Part shown: piece by piece, positions 15,201-25,920 of the stretch
Numbering within the stretch: the first letter of the stretch is position 1
How the letters are laid out: every line of letters starts with the position of its first letter
NCBI RefSeq assembly: GCF_000003815.2
Contig: NC_049984.1
Span: 23,509,002 to 23,573,001, forward strand
Direction: 5' to 3'
DNA: 64,000 nt
Source: Branchiostoma floridae
Lineage: Eukaryota > Chordata > Leptocardii > Amphioxiformes > Branchiostomatidae
Position numbers and translations under genes: made by a program
Notes under the pieces: model-generated
What the model was told of the DNA's origin: nothing
Seen by the model: only the letters and a program-made list of their open reading frames with translations
The model's database searches: none

Positions 15201-18200
15201 AGTGCTTGGATGGGGGACCAACCAAGGACGTCCGGATTGCTGTAGCCTCAAGAAGTTTTCCACGAAATCGTCTTCCGGGAGGGACGTAAAACGGGGGTCC
15301 CGTGCTCGAGGAGGTGCCTCGACCACGTTAAACAGCCTCATTACTCATACTTGGGGTACCTACTGGCTGGCAAAATACACCAGATGATTATTATTATGAT
15401 TGACACAAGCAGTAAGAATCATTTTCTATAGTGACCATCTTGGTCCCCGAGGGGTCTACTTGGCCAGTTTTGACAGTGTATTAATAATTATTATTACTCT
15501 GTGATAATGTCTCCATGGTCATACACACATATAGCAAGGCTCGAAATACAACCAGTTTATTTGCCCAATATGTATTGTAAGTTACAGTTGTACATGTGTT
15601 TGTGTATGTGTATGTAGCAGATTACACATGCCTTTCAAGTTTCAGACATTGTTTTTTATGGACTGAAGTGAAATGTATACTTTATGAAAATGAGTGGTGC
15701 AATTAGAATTTGTGTGGTGCAAGTGGTTGTAGAATGTTACAGTGATTCTTGAATTTCCTGTGGTGGTTCCATATGTTCACAGTTTTTGTGGTAACTGTTT
15801 TATTCAATCACGTTTAATTTTAAGAATAGCATTTCCAGCACTTAACAGTATGGGACCAAAGTACCACCACTGCTTTTTTTACCATGAAATTAGATCATTG
15901 CAAACTTGAAAGCATATACAGTACCTGCACCGGTGAAAGTACAAAGAAAAATGTATTTCGAGCCCTGCGTAGTGTCACATGTACAGTTAACGTAGTATTG
16001 GCCACACCTAAGCATTCATGGTGACCCTTTTGCTGTAGCAAGCAGCTTCACATTTTTTTGCATGCTGACTTCTTCTAATACTTGAGAGCAACTTTAATTT
16101 TGATTATTGCATGCTTGACTTTTTCCTCTTTCTGTCTGATCTTTGAAATTATTGTATCCAATAATCTTCCTTTGATGATCTACTGGAATTTTTTTCACAT
16201 CTCTCACAATAACAGGTTGCCAAGCAAATTAAGCTTGGTAGTTTCAAGGGACAAAACATGCATTCTCTGAGTGCATGTGGTATATTATAACAGTGTGTTG
16301 CACACCCTACACATGTACACTGTCAGGGTCTTCCTTTCCAAAGAGTCTGGGCCATACACCTCTAACTCAAGAGAACATTCCCTTTTTTAGAGTTAACCAA
16401 TAGGAGCTCAGGATTCTTTATCACTTTGGAAATCGGTCCAATAGGAGCTCAGGATTCTGTATCACTTTGGAAATCAGTCCAATAGGAGCTTATGATTCTG
16501 TATCATCTTGGAAATCAGTCCAATAGGAGCTCAGGATTCTCTGTCACCATGGAAACCGATCATCACCGCTGACGACAACATTTTAACAGACAGTTCTCAG
16601 TCTGACAATAACTCAGGTTCATGTTAGCAATTATTATTATCCATAAATTCACAGGATTAGGATATTAACACGAATCTTTGATGGCAACTGAAGTTCTGAA
16701 ATTGTTTAGAAGATTAAACTTTACATATTAACCATAACGTTGAAAGTAATTGAGACTTGCCCAAAATTTCCAGCAGAATGGCGTCAGAGTGTCATGTTCA
16801 TGGAATGGACCTGTCTACAGCTACTTCTGTGATGTGACTTTATAGCTACTTCACTGCGGAAATGGGTCGTAAGTGCCAGATAACCTTTGGTGCCCCCCGT
16901 CTCTGTTCAATGTCAGACCATGGGCTTGAATGAACACTGCCTCCTTCATACCTCTTGCAAATAAATCCAGTTCCGAATCTGGGATAATTAGAATGTTGTC
17001 TAGGGTGGGTACCGGTACAGAAAATTCAGGTACAGCATGGTCAGAGGATCAGATCCAGCTCCTGATCTGAAACTGGACGTAGTAATTATCTGTGAAAACT
17101 TGTAAATGGGCGACACTGAAAACTTGATTTTGAATGTAAGTTCATCTGTAACGGTAATCAACTTGTGGATTTTGAGAAAATGAAGATACTGTATTCCAGA
17201 CTGGATTACTTTCTCAGAGGGGTGAAGAGGCCATTTGCATCAGAGCCCACCAACCTTCCCTCAACCGAGACTGGGGCCGATACCAACTGCCAAGCACCTT
17301 TGACCCAGTACTCAAAACTGTTCCAATCGACAGGTCCAATTTTCTACAACGGAATCTATTAGGGAGTATACCGTACCCACCCCTAATGTTAGCAGATCTC
17401 CTGACTTAGAGGTGTTGGCCATCTCGCTTCTAAGGACCTGCGAATAGGAAGGCTTCTAGAAGCGTAATTTAGATCAGCGCTATAGATGACGAAGAGCTAC
17501 TAAACGTGTTCACTTTTGTTTTTGGCGACAGGTTATGACTCGTACGATCAGTACGGGCCCGGGCAGCCCGGTCCAGGGCCCAACCAGCAGGACTATTACA
17601 GTAGTCCTCAGGACCAGCCACAATTCAATAACCAACAGGACATGGGACAGTATTATCACGATGGTGGTATGTGTCTCACTGCCGGTCTTGCTTGCAGTGC
17701 ACAATGCTTAAAGCTTCTGTCACACACGGCCATCCATGGTGTCCCGACCTTCTTCAGACCATGTTTTCGGATCAAGGTCATCTGTGGTTGGGAGTTGATT
17801 GGCGAGGTTGCTGACGAGTCTTTCAAAAAAGTGAAGGCAATCTTGAACCAATTACTTGCAGCACACTGAAAAGCTTTTCTTCCACTAGTCATGACAGAGA
17901 AGACAGAATACGAATTGTACAGTATTACAGGTTCTTAGCTCTTTTCAGCACAGTGAACAGTGGACCATGCCGTAACGTCCAGTCCAAAAGGCTGCAGCCC
18001 TTTCTGGTACTGTGCATAATGGGTTAGTGACACAGCCGGAATGAAACTCACCGCTTCTAGTTCCAGCGGCAGTGGCCCTAAAAACTGGGTTACGCATGCT
18101 ACTAGAAGTTGACTGCACCAGCCAGCTGTAGATTTTGAAAAATCAAAGTCTGGAAAGTCACATTTTGATTGGATACATTCAGAGGAGCAAACTTTAGCCA

Positions 18201-21191
18201 GATAACGATGGATTCCAGGCTACTTCCAACCTAGTGCTGACCTTGGTCACGAAATGGTCGGGAACAAAGGTCGTACGAAGGTCGTGAATGTGTGACGGGG
18301 GTTTTAGAGGAGACTTGCTACCTTCTGATTGACCATGCACGCTCTCAGGAGCACACTGCCAACCTTCTATCACAGCCATGAAACACCAATAGCTTAATGT
18401 TTCACCTAGTTTTTAAAGTTATTTCATCACATAGATACATTTGTTAGGGATCAGATATTTAGTAGAACTGTAACAAATGTATTTTGAATTGACAGCGGCC
18501 ATTTTGCAAAATAACGTACTACGTAGTCGAAATGGTTTGAAAATATTGCTGCATTTGAAATGCTCAGTTCTACAAACAAACTCAGGGTAGCAAGGTTGAA
18601 AATGTAAGTAATGTTTGAAGAATCGATATCAGAGTCATATCCCTACTTAGCTATAATTCATACTGTCAACGTATCTCCCTTGCTCCCAAGAAAGCTAACA
18701 GTGGTAGAAGAATTGATTCGTGAAACACTAAATCATTATGTGGCATGTCTCTAACTTGTGAAGTTAGGCAGGTTAATATGTTCAATATGTAGCCTAATTA
18801 TCTAAGTGCTGGTTTAAGATTTATAACACTTTTTTAAAAATTTGGAAAAGCCTTTCATATTTGCCTGAAAAAAGTTTGCATGCTGCATGCTTTAACTAAG
18901 AATTCTTCTTTAAGTCTTCGTCTCTTGAGAAATCTTGAACCTTTCCTCATTTTCTAAAGGGAGTTTTCCAGGCCTGGTTTGCACACTCAGTTGATTTTTG
19001 TGTGGTTCAAATTATTTCTTTTAAGTTGTCATTCAGCAAAATGGTGTAACGTAATTTTCAGCCTGTTTCGTAACTATGATTATGAGGATTGAAAGCCATC
19101 TCTGTAAACCTAATTTATCCAGTAACATCAATCGAATCCCCTTTCCACTACAAACTGCGTCCAGATAGCGACAAAACTTTCCCAACGAAATTCGTAGATA
19201 AAAATAAATCCTACATTCCACTGTCTTTTATACTTTCACATTTTGCATCATTTTTCAATTTTATAGAAAGTCTATTGGGAAATTCATGCCCAAATACATG
19301 GTATAATTGGGGGTCTCACAAATCTGACTTTGGTGGCCTGAGCTCAGCAATCGTCTCCTTTGAAAGGGGGCCTAGTGAAAACGACAGTACAACACTGGCT
19401 ATCTCAGGATCAAAGCCAAGTTCAACCAAACGATTTTTGGAACCACATGCTCGGTATAAACGGCCCTAATTCCCATGAAGGTCATAAGATCCCCCTGAGT
19501 AATTGTGTGGTGTCATCTAACAGCTGTGGCCCTCCTGAGGTCAGGCCATTATGAAGATCGCGTTCGTAAAAAGAAATAAAGTCCTATTGTGGACACGTCC
19601 CTTCAAACCATAATATTTAAGATGCCGTAAATGTAGAACTTTTGTAGAACTCGCAAACCACAATTTGATATCTCGCCCGAAAAAGCTTTGGCTACAGATA
19701 TTGATTAAAACATGGGGAAAAATATGTGGCATCTGGCACCGAATATATCATACAAGTACAAAACCTGCTGTAAGAAGCACACATTGCGATTTTTGTGGCT
19801 TGAAAATGGAGACGAATCCCCTACGGTGTGCCGCTAAATCGTTAGAACTGTCGACGCGTGTAATGGTCTGGCCAGCCCAATAGCATGGCCCATAGGAGAG
19901 GAGTTGGGAGGACAAGTCAGCTAACATGTTTAGGTTTCTCCAAGAACAACCTTGACATTTACAGCATGGATCTTACCATTCAAGCATATCAAATGGAGAA
20001 AACTCAAAGACTATCTACTATGCTTCATGCGTAACGCTTGGATGGATTCGGTAATGGAGGGAGTATTTTTGGAACGAATGGCAATTTCCATGCTGTACAG
20101 TCAACTCTGTCTGATTGATGCCGTGGGGAGACTTTGTTTTCCGCACCAGAATTTTGATTAGAGCTGTCCATCATGTGAATAATAAGTAATTTTTCACTAC
20201 TACTCAACAAATTTGAAAAGGATTCTACATTTCTGTTTCTACTACAAATTTATGCCATTCTTCTCATTCTTGGAGGCAAAACTTTTTTATGATGGACAGC
20301 TTTTGAAACTGACCAACTTTCATTGGCACGTGGGAGGTCTCAACCAACCTCTCGTGTTGCAATGTAGCTTGGAACAGAAACATTTTTTTCGTTTCAGTCT
20401 TTTTCATTTCCAGGCTACGCTCCGACGTGTTGAGATTTTGATGGCAGGAATCCGTTCAAAGTTGAAGAAGAGAGTAAAGAGCCTCATGTATTACCATATT
20501 TCATAAAATTTTTCATAAATATTTCTTGTTCCAGGAATACATGAGCTATGACACTCCCACCTACCTTGCCATGGGCAAGTTTCTCTGACATATATATAAA
20601 CTTCCTTCACTAAATGTTGCTTTTGTTTGTTTCTTTCAGTTCTAATAAATGTGGCGTGCCTGTCTTTTGCGACTTTCGACCCTCTTGGTAGTGAGAAACA
20701 GGCTTTTTCTTCATTCGTTCTTTTTTATTCTGTTGACCACTCTTTTCGTGCAGTGTGATTGGTGGAAAGGTACCACACAGGCGGTGTGGGGTTGCTTGCA
20801 TTTAGTTGCCCGTTTCAGCCCTTACTAAATGCCTGTTCGTTTTATTTTTTTCGCTCGTCTAGGACAACAGCCAAACTACCCGCAACAGGCAAACTATCCG
20901 CAACAGACACCGCCGCCTCCTCAACAACAACAACAGTACCCCAACCAGAGTCAGGCACCTGGTTATAACCAACAAGGACAGCCCGGGTACGGGACTCCTT
21001 CTCAACAGAACTACGGACAACAGGGACCGCCACAGAACCAATACGGCAACTACCCCCAAGGTCCTGGACCCCAGGGGCAGGGGCAACAGAGGTTCCAGCC
21101 GTACCCCCGCCCCCCTGCGCAACAGCCACCCCCTCCGCAAGGCTATGGCGGTTTTAACCAAGGGGGGTACCAACAAGGTTATCAGGGGTAG
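152..21191 (+). CDS. SS18: SS18-like BAF-complex coactivator, C-terminal four exons (5' part outside window)
   Basis: Four plus-strand exons (152-298, 9556-9786, 17532-17666, 20863-21191) join in phase 1 at every junction and end at a TAG at 21189-21191. They encode a Q/P/G/M/Y-rich chain matching the C-terminal half (QPGY region) of vertebrate SS18/SS18L1. Landmarks in order are MMGQRQMPPQY, then QQDYYSSPQ and MGQYYHDG, then NYPQGPGPQGQGQQ, then a terminal run of Gly-Gly-Tyr/Gln-Gly-Tyr motifs. In the family, SS18 is a subunit of SWI/SNF (BAF) chromatin remodelers; its N-terminal SNH domain binds the BRG1/BRM ATPase and the QPGY tail activates transcription and self-associates. The SNH exons should lie upstream of base 1. 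All introns are phase 1. Assignment rests on motif order and composition, so another low-complexity activator is possible but less likely. Confidence 0.8.
1145..1390 (+). repeat. GGTT/GGTTGCT simple repeat
   Basis: Interrupted array of TTGG units with TTGCT and TTGTGTGG variants. All frames give Trp/Leu/Val or Asn/Gln/Pro/Thr-rich artefactual proteins. It lies in the first visible SS18 intron. Confidence 0.9.
1892..2243. mobile_element. MITE with CGAAAT-type ends and GTGCAGG repeats
   Basis: Ends CAGGTCTCGAAAT and GTTTCGAGCCCTG are inverted. The inside is made of ACCTGCAC/GTGCAGGT palindromic blocks. The same terminal pair recurs at 6592-6940 and 15535-15967. Confidence 0.6.
3326..3494 (-). 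mobile_element. tRNA-derived SINE, same family as 62573
   Basis: The reverse complement has TGGCTCAACTGGTAGC (A box), GGTTCAATCCTGGGTAGG (B box) and CTTGGTTGGGGCTGC followed by TCTTTCGGATGGTGCGTAAA. Confidence 0.75.
3663..4010. mobile_element. hAT-like MITE with CAGGGTTCT ends
   Basis: Begins CAGGGTTCTAGCCAGG and ends CTACCAAGAACCCTG, with inner inverted copies of ATTTTAGCGTAGTGG. The CAGGG tip is hAT-like. No clear duplication of the flanks. Confidence 0.65.
4303..4692. mobile_element. MITE with GGCCTAGGGGAAAA ends
   Basis: Imperfect inverted repeats: TTGTTGTTTCCTGTTTC near the left end and GAAACAGGAAACACAACA near the right, with CCTAGG-rich tips. Confidence 0.65.
4957..5472. mobile_element. 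MITE with ATTAAAGGGGCATTCCACTC ends
   Basis: The 20-base ends ATTAAAGGGGCATTCCACTC and GAGTGGAATGCCCCTTTAAT are perfect inverted repeats bounding 516 bases without coding capacity. A diverged fragment of its right half is at about 61820-61930. Confidence 0.85.
6590..6940. mobile_element. MITE with CTCGAAAT ends and GGGTGCACC blocks
   Basis: Ends CAAGGCTCGAAATTC and ATTTCGAGCCCTG; sub-terminal GTGCACTGGTGCACCC and GGGTGCACCTGCACCC blocks. It belongs to the family at 1892-2243 and 15535-15967 by termini. Confidence 0.6.
7073..7557. mobile_element. MITE, TAGGGGTGGG family
   Basis: Starts TAGGGGTGGGTA and ends TACCCACCCCTA, with inner TACCGGTAC and repeated GGACCTGGACCTGA blocks. Flanks GATATAGT and TATGTAGT agree at six of eight positions, consistent with an old 8-bp duplication. 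No coding capacity. Confidence 0.8.
7700..7960 (-). mobile_element. Retroelement 3' tail remnants
   Basis: Two diverged copies of the segment seen at the 3' end of the CR1-like element (45700-45760: CTGTATCTGTA, ATAACCGCCCTTCGGCGTAA). Further relatives are at about 31150-31230 and 56760-56880, sharing GTACTGA-GTACAAGCTGCAT. Confidence 0.55.
8106..8558. mobile_element. MITE, TAGGGGTGGG family (second copy)
   Basis: Same interior as 7073-7557 (GTACCGGTACAAAAC near one end, GGACCTGGACCTGATCCTCTGGACC near the other) and ends GTACCCACCCCTA. The left terminus is diverged (TAGGTTACGGTG). Confidence 0.75.
8641..9030 (-). mobile_element. 3' fragment of an L2/CR1-type retrotransposon
   Basis: On the minus strand it encodes a zinc-ribbon-like end, CQFCTSNMVEDEVHFTVDC, typical of C-termini of invertebrate non-LTR RT proteins. 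This is followed by a 3' tail of TTCATTCATTCATC (8642-8660). A related 3' end, without the coding part, is at about 31740-31800. Confidence 0.7.
9556..9786 (+). CDS. SS18: SS18-like exon with the MMGQRQMPP motif
   Basis: Acceptor TGTAG before 9556 and donor GTACCC after 9786; length 231, phase 1 to 1. It encodes about 77 residues rich in Gln, Pro and Met, including MPQSQAQQQQPP and MMGQRQMPPQY. The latter closely resembles the MMGQRQ-I-PP segment of vertebrate SS18 and is the strongest single anchor for the identification. Confidence 0.82.
10560..12734. repeat. About 200-bp satellite running into an assembly gap
   Basis: The motif GAACAAGTTTTG recurs near 11338, 11541, 11750, 11950, 12138, 12338 and 12530, spaced 188-209 bases. 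Each unit also has AAAGGCATTGAACTTTTAC, GAGTC(A/T)TTGAACT, ATTGAACTCATTCATCTA and GCAA-ATTTGAGTCTACAAAGCC. More diverged copies extend left to about 10560. The array is cut by the gap at 12735. Confidence 0.9.
10755..10976. mobile_element. Long-armed MITE, 222 bp
   Basis: The first and last ~58 bases are near-perfect inverted repeats (GTAACGCTAGTTCACC to GCTTTTAAAAACAG, mirrored at the right end). It is inserted in a satellite-related sequence: the left flank TTTACTGGTTG matches the satellite motif TTTTACTGGTTGTAC. Confidence 0.9.
12735..13125. other. Assembly gap (391 N)
   Basis: Run of N at the end of the satellite array, so satellite copy number is not known. The following 13126-14009 holds no feature that I recognise. 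Confidence 1.
14010..15059. mobile_element. hAT-like nonautonomous element with perfect 8-bp TSD
   Basis: Terminal inverted repeats TAGTGGTGCGTACCG (perfect, 15 bases) bound a segment of 1050 bases. The flanking direct repeat TGTACAAG is identical at 14002-14009 and 15060-15067. An 8-bp duplication is the hallmark of hAT insertions. Sub-terminal AACCGG and GGACCTGAACCGG repeats resemble the TAGGGGTGGG family elsewhere in the window. No transposase. Confidence 0.9.
15138..15398 (+). mobile_element. 5S rRNA-derived SINE
   Basis: The head reads CGATCTCGGAAGTTAAGCAA, then GTGCTTGGATGGGGGACCA and GGATTGCTGTAGCCTC, matching the 3' two thirds of 5S rRNA including its internal A-box and C-box regions. 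The body has GGGAGGGACGTAAAACGGGG and ACGTTAAACAGCC, resembling the Deu-type core of SINE3/AmnSINE elements. The tail is TTATTATTATTATGA. Confidence 0.82.
15535..15967. mobile_element. MITE with CTCGAAATAC ends
   Basis: Ends CAAGGCTCGAAATAC and GTATTTCGAGCCCTG are nearly perfect 15-base inverted repeats bounding about 430 bases without coding capacity. Confidence 0.65.
16397..16560 (+). repeat. 41-bp tandem repeat, four copies, each with CCAAT
   Basis: CCAATAGGAGCT starts at 16397, 16438, 16479 and 16520, exactly 41 bases apart. The unit also has CAGGATTCT, TATCACTTTGG and AAATCAGT. It lies in the SS18 intron between 9787 and 17531. Confidence 0.92.
17001..17385. mobile_element. MITE, TAGGGGTGGG family, inverted
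   Basis: Begins TAGGGTGGGTACCGGTACAG and ends TACCCACCCCTA. Flanks ATGTTGTC and ATGTTAGC match at six of eight bases. It sits about 150 bases upstream of the SS18 exon at 17532. Confidence 0.8.
17532..17666 (+). CDS. SS18: SS18-like exon with the DYY and QYYHDG motifs
   Basis: Acceptor GGCGACAG before 17532; donor GTATGT after 17666. A second in-phase donor, GTGGTA, lies three bases earlier, so one glycine could be optional. It encodes a Tyr/Pro/Gly/Gln segment with QQDYYSSPQ and MGQYYHDG, matching the tyrosine-rich part of the SS18 QPGY domain. Confidence 0.8.
17667..20862 (+). other. Last SS18 intron
   Basis: About 3.2 kb between the third and last visible SS18 exons. I see no coding exon, RNA gene or clear repeat. 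Short open frames here show no domain signature. Confidence 0.5.
20863..21191 (+). CDS. SS18: SS18-like terminal coding exon with stop
   Basis: Acceptor CTCGTCTAG before 20863, then 109 codons including the TAG stop. Repeats of NYPQQ, PPPPQQQQQYP, QPGYGTPSQQNYGQQ and NYPQGPGPQGQGQQ lead to a final GYGGFNQGGYQQGYQG. This Q-P-G-Y composition is the defining feature of the SS18 transactivation domain. Confidence 0.85.
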
Positions 21192-22802
21192 AGCTCAATA
21201 GCAAAATGCTACCCCGCTTTTGATCTACATGTACATGTACCAAGCTGTAAAAGGGTACTAATCTGTTTTCATCTTCGTTTGACACCAATCACCACCAATT
21301 CATCTGACAACAAAGGACAAAACCTTTCCTGACAAGTGCTTTAGACTGCTTCTGTCTTCAGTATTTGCTGGTATGTTTTTCTGTAAAAACAGGTAGGAAT
21401 GGGCCAAAGTTTCAATGAAACAACATGTAGAAAAATAGCCTTTTTTCAACCACAGGATGCTGGGCAGAATGAAAATGTAGATGACTTCTCTGGGGGTTTG
21501 AAAAGTTGCAAAAAAAGAAAATGTAAAACACCAGTATACGACATCAGTGTTTGACAGCCTAACTGCTGCCATATGCACCTATAGCACAGGCGTGGTTGTA
21601 AGGATTTGACGTTATTTGTATATAAAGCAATGTCTGTGTACGATTATTCAACACAAGGCAAAATATAGCTATTCGAATTTCACTCAAGAAAATCCTCTGA
21701 ACATGTCCGTGTTAAACCTAAGGGTCAGACATGTGCCCCTGTACCAAAGGAAGAATGATTGTTGTGTTCGTTGTTTATTATTTTCAACCAACTCTGTGAT
21801 ATGTCTATGTTATATAATATACCCACAGATAAGCTTGGTATGACTGTGGTATACAAAAAATGATTTATTTTTGTGTTAAAGATTGGAGGTTATAAAATGA
21901 GTTCGAAACGTCATCAAGCAAGATAGGTAACGTTGTATCATAATTAAGTAAGCGTCACAGTAGAAAAGTATTTTGGCTGACGAGTCTGGGAGTTCCTAAG
22001 GATATTTTCGACAGCGTTGTCTCGACCACTTAACAGTTTTTACTGATTGGCCGATGTTTGCAGGTTTCCGCACCTCGCCAAATGTGATAGGGTAGATTTT
22101 CAGGTGAAAAATACTTTGGACACGAGCCATTTTGAAAATACTAGTGATCAACAGATACAGTCAACGGTTGTCGTGAATGTGACGCTGGCTTTAGTCACAG
22201 ACTTATAAATAAATAGCTCTACATTCCAGTCTAGTTCCCAACAGGTTATAATAGTGAAGATTTTAAATGGTAGATCCATGCACAGTACAAAAGGAAAACC
22301 TCTTACCTTTTGTTCAATCCTCTTACCCTTCTCAAGTTGGAACGACCCAAAGTCTATGCCACGTATCCCATAAGTACATGTAAGTGTGACGACTGAACCG
22401 AGACGGGGGCCGATACTGGTTGCAGGGCACCTCTGACCCGTTGTTGACATCACACTTTTATTCAGGATAGTACGTGACATAGGCTTCGGGTCATGTCAAC
22501 TTGGAAAGAGTCACAGGACTAACTGAATGTTAAGACATTTGTAATTGTATACGCTTATAACATTTAAAATCTCCACTATGTTAATTCCCATCTCAGATAA
22601 ACTAAGTTAAATGGATTATTGCCCCCCAAGTGGTTGGAATTTGTTATGATGACTATTCTTCTTTTCAAAAATGCCAAACAAGCCACCTCTGAACCATTGC
22701 TTCATTGTTAAGATGTATTTATTGAGTATTCCCCTAATACACATGTAGATAATGTGAAGAACCAACCTTTTATGTATTTGTATGTTTTGATGTATCCTCT
22801 AA

Positions 22803-22935
22803 GGCCACTTTGATTGAATTATTTGGATGACATCCTCTGGGTGCCCCAAAACTGATGCGAACTTGAAAGTTTTTTGCGGGAGGGAAATATGAAAATTGAT
22901 ACCGATATCATCCATATAATCAAATTAACATGGCC
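22803..22935. mobile_element. Short PIF/Harbinger-like MITE
   Basis: Same termini as 32100-32967 (GGCCACTTTGATTGAATTA at left, ATAATCAAATTAACATGGCC at right), only 133 bases, flanked by TAA on each side. A minimal internal-deletion form of the family. Confidence 0.85.
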
Positions 22936-23308
22936 TAAATATATCAGAGCATTTTGTTCAAGGAAGCCATTTTGTGATGAATACACAAGGAAGTAACAAC
23001 ATGAATTTTGTGATTCTAATGAACTTCAGAAGAATTGCGTTCTTTGTAGATTTTGTTGCTCGGGATTTCTCCAACCCTTCTTCACAGCCATTCCATGTTG
23101 CATTGTTTGTGTAGTGTTGAGTTTTATCAATAAAACACAAGTATTTTTGAAGAGACTGAGTCGATGTAATGTTTTCTTTCTTTAGATTTTCATATTCAAA
23201 TGTCCAAAGGTTTGTTTCAGGTGAAATTAGTGCGTTCAAATTCTTGATGTTTTGGAGTGAATCATTCACCCTAGATGGGTTATGGTCATTTCAAAGGTTA
23301 CTGCTAGT

Positions 23309-23515
23309 TTTAGGTGGTATCTCACTGCACTTGGTGCAGCACTGTGGGGTTCAAACAATTATTCAACAAATTTCAGAGATGAAGAAATTTTCATACTTTT
23401 GTATGTACGTATTGTGCAATATCTAAATTATAAAGAATCGGCAAAAATAACACAACATTGAACGAACCCTGTAGTGCAACACCGGTGCCCCAAGTGCAGG
23501 GAGATACCATCTTTA
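23309..23515. mobile_element. Diverged relative of the MITE at 61061
   Basis: Left TAGGTGGTATCTCACTGCAC and right GTGCAGGGAGATACCATCTT are imperfect inverted repeats, with GTGGGGTTC and GAACGAACCC inside. Confidence 0.7.
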
Positions 23516-25920
23516 GTGGTCACAGGAAATACATCTTTCCTCACTCCACCCAGGTGTAAAAATGGATACCTGACTTTGGTTGGGGAGGTAAAAGGTGGTG
23601 GAAGGAGAAAGATAGGCTCCAAAAGCTATCTTCTTCCCAAATGTCAAGACCGTATCATTTCTGGGACAAGAGATACATTGAAAAAATGACTATGATAGAA
23701 TATCCTAATTAATTATGCAGATTTGTCCCCAATTTGCATACTTTGTATTTCATTTTGTGCATTTTGGTTTACCCCACCTACATACCAAAAAAATCATGAA
23801 AATCCGTTATTCCTATCTTGAATTTACCTCTTCGGTTGTTTTTTTTAAAAATGCCCCTGAAATTCCAAACCTGGTCGCTAGGGGGTCCAAACTTACGTCA
23901 CGTTTTTTCCGAGCATAAGAGCTATCTAACGCCCCAAATCGTGTCCATAGCTTGTTCAGAACACTAGATATAAAAACCGGAAGTTCCGCTGCAGTACCAA
24001 GGGAAGCCGCTCAGGGCCCACAATCTAATTATTCCCAGTGTTCGTCACGTCCCACCAACGCACTACGTATGAAAGCAATCCATTCAGAGTTCATCTTGTT
24101 CACAGACAGGCAAATGGCGTAGGGGCGGGTGGTAGTGAGGTGTTGCACCTAGCCGATCCGGTTTCTGAATTGATTTGGTCTGGGTCCCCCGGTGGGCGAT
24201 GTATCAGTGGATAGGAACCTTAGGGGCATAGACTGAAACAACAAAGTACATAGTACTCGAAAAGACAGCATATGAATATTTTTTTGTCAAAAGAGTATGC
24301 ACCGAAATGTTAGTTGTGCATCCTTTCTGATAACCAGATCTCATTGATCATCCCTCGTATCGTGCCTTCTTTGATGAAGTGTTTAAAGTTGTTACACTAC
24401 TTTTTTTGGGTGTATTTTACAATTGGAAGTAATGATAGGGGTACTATACATATGGCGTGCCGACCTACGCCCGAGTACACAGCCTGTTATGCCTTGCGAC
24501 TAGTGTAGGTCATAACCTCGTGATGAGTCATCGGAAACAACACGACTTCTTTCACTTTCGCACCCTTGCCAGTCTGTGAAGTCTCAACAACGTCTACACC
24601 CTTTCAAGACTCATAAGAGCTGTATTTTCCAAGAATTCTAACTCACGAGACCTGTCGAAGATCAGGTACGTACTTTCATGTACCATGGGATGTAAATTAT
24701 GTGCAATGAAATCGATATTTGTCCTCAAGTTTTGAAGGTTCCTTTTATTTGTGGCTTTGCATAATACATAATACTTGGGGCGCTTGCATGGGAAGTAGTG
24801 TTCACGGAACGTATTATGTGATTTCTTCACATACTTGACTGACAGCAAATTTTAGAAATCCGGGTTTATTTGTACATGTATTAGTGATCTTGTTCGTTTG
24901 TGTGCTGTTTAGAATTCTAATTGTATCAATTTTAAGAACCTAATTGGAATGAGGAAGTCAATGCACAGTAGCGGAAGTCGACAGAGCGTTGCAACAACGT
25001 ATTGCTGAACCACTTTCAGTCTAAATGTAGTAGTGTAACGACCTATCAAAACCGGCAGTTCCTCTGCAGTACTTCATTAAGTTACTAGGTGGCCCATTAT
25101 CCAACATGTTCATGGACGGATTCCTAACCCAAAGCAGCAGAAGGTCTTGTCACCCAGTGTTCTGTCAATGATTAGCTTAAACCCAAAGGTTATGTTTTCG
25201 GTGCCATAATGTTGTGGGTGGGTGGGTGTGTTTTATTCTACTAGTTGTCAGTACAGTGTGGACGACACACCACGAAAAGTTGTGAATGATATCTACTATG
25301 TGCTAAGGTGTCTGCAAAATGAAAGACAAGATCGATTACGACACCATAGGAACTTTCTATGGTAAACCTCCGGTTTTGATATGTTCTGCACATGCTAAGG
25401 GCATCAGCGAAGTCTGATTTGCGGCGAGGATGAGTGAGTGAGCTATGGGCATGTTTTTCGGTAACAGGTAGTTCGAGAAGATCTCAGTGGTGTGTTAGCG
25501 TAGGAACTTTGGGTACAAATTATAACGTGACTGTGTATTCTGAAAATAAGGCCTTGTTGATTCTGTTAGGTGGATGACATCCGCGCACACACCAATTTTT
25601 GTCCATTTCATTCCGAACCTAAACGCTTTCAACTATAGTGTACAAAACAACTGCAAAATAAGCAAGTACATGCCGTATAAATTGCAAAAAAAATGGATAC
25701 GTACAATGATTCTTTTCCATTAAAACAAGCTGCATTTCAAGCCCAGAGTAACATTTTCTAAGAAGATGTTAAGGAAGAAAAAATAACTAACTATTGTTTG
25801 GTATGTCATTCTCTATCATTTATAAAACATTCCTGAGCATGCCCGCAACAATTCCGCAGTGCCCATAGATCGAATGAGGATGTCCAGAACAGTGACTAGA
25901 GTTTGTTTCCCACCCATGCA

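Larger units (their letters stand above)
21192..25920. other. SS18 3' region and intergenic spacer
   Basis: I see no further coding exon. An AATAAA at 22208-22213, about 1 kb past the stop, is a possible polyadenylation signal, but no transcript evidence is available. The spacer contains the short PIF/Harbinger-like element at 22803-22935 and the inverted-repeat element at 23309-23515. A segment at about 23548-23625 is an inverted relative of 61375-61420. From 23650 to 25900 I recognise nothing. Confidence 0.4.

Noticed and set aside
15138-15240. Functional 5S rRNA gene
   Set aside because: The 5' third is missing or diverged and several conserved positions are changed; it leads into a SINE body and ATT tail.
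19089-20506. Open frames of 60-126 codons in the last SS18 intron
   Set aside because: No domain or composition signature, no consistent splice sites.
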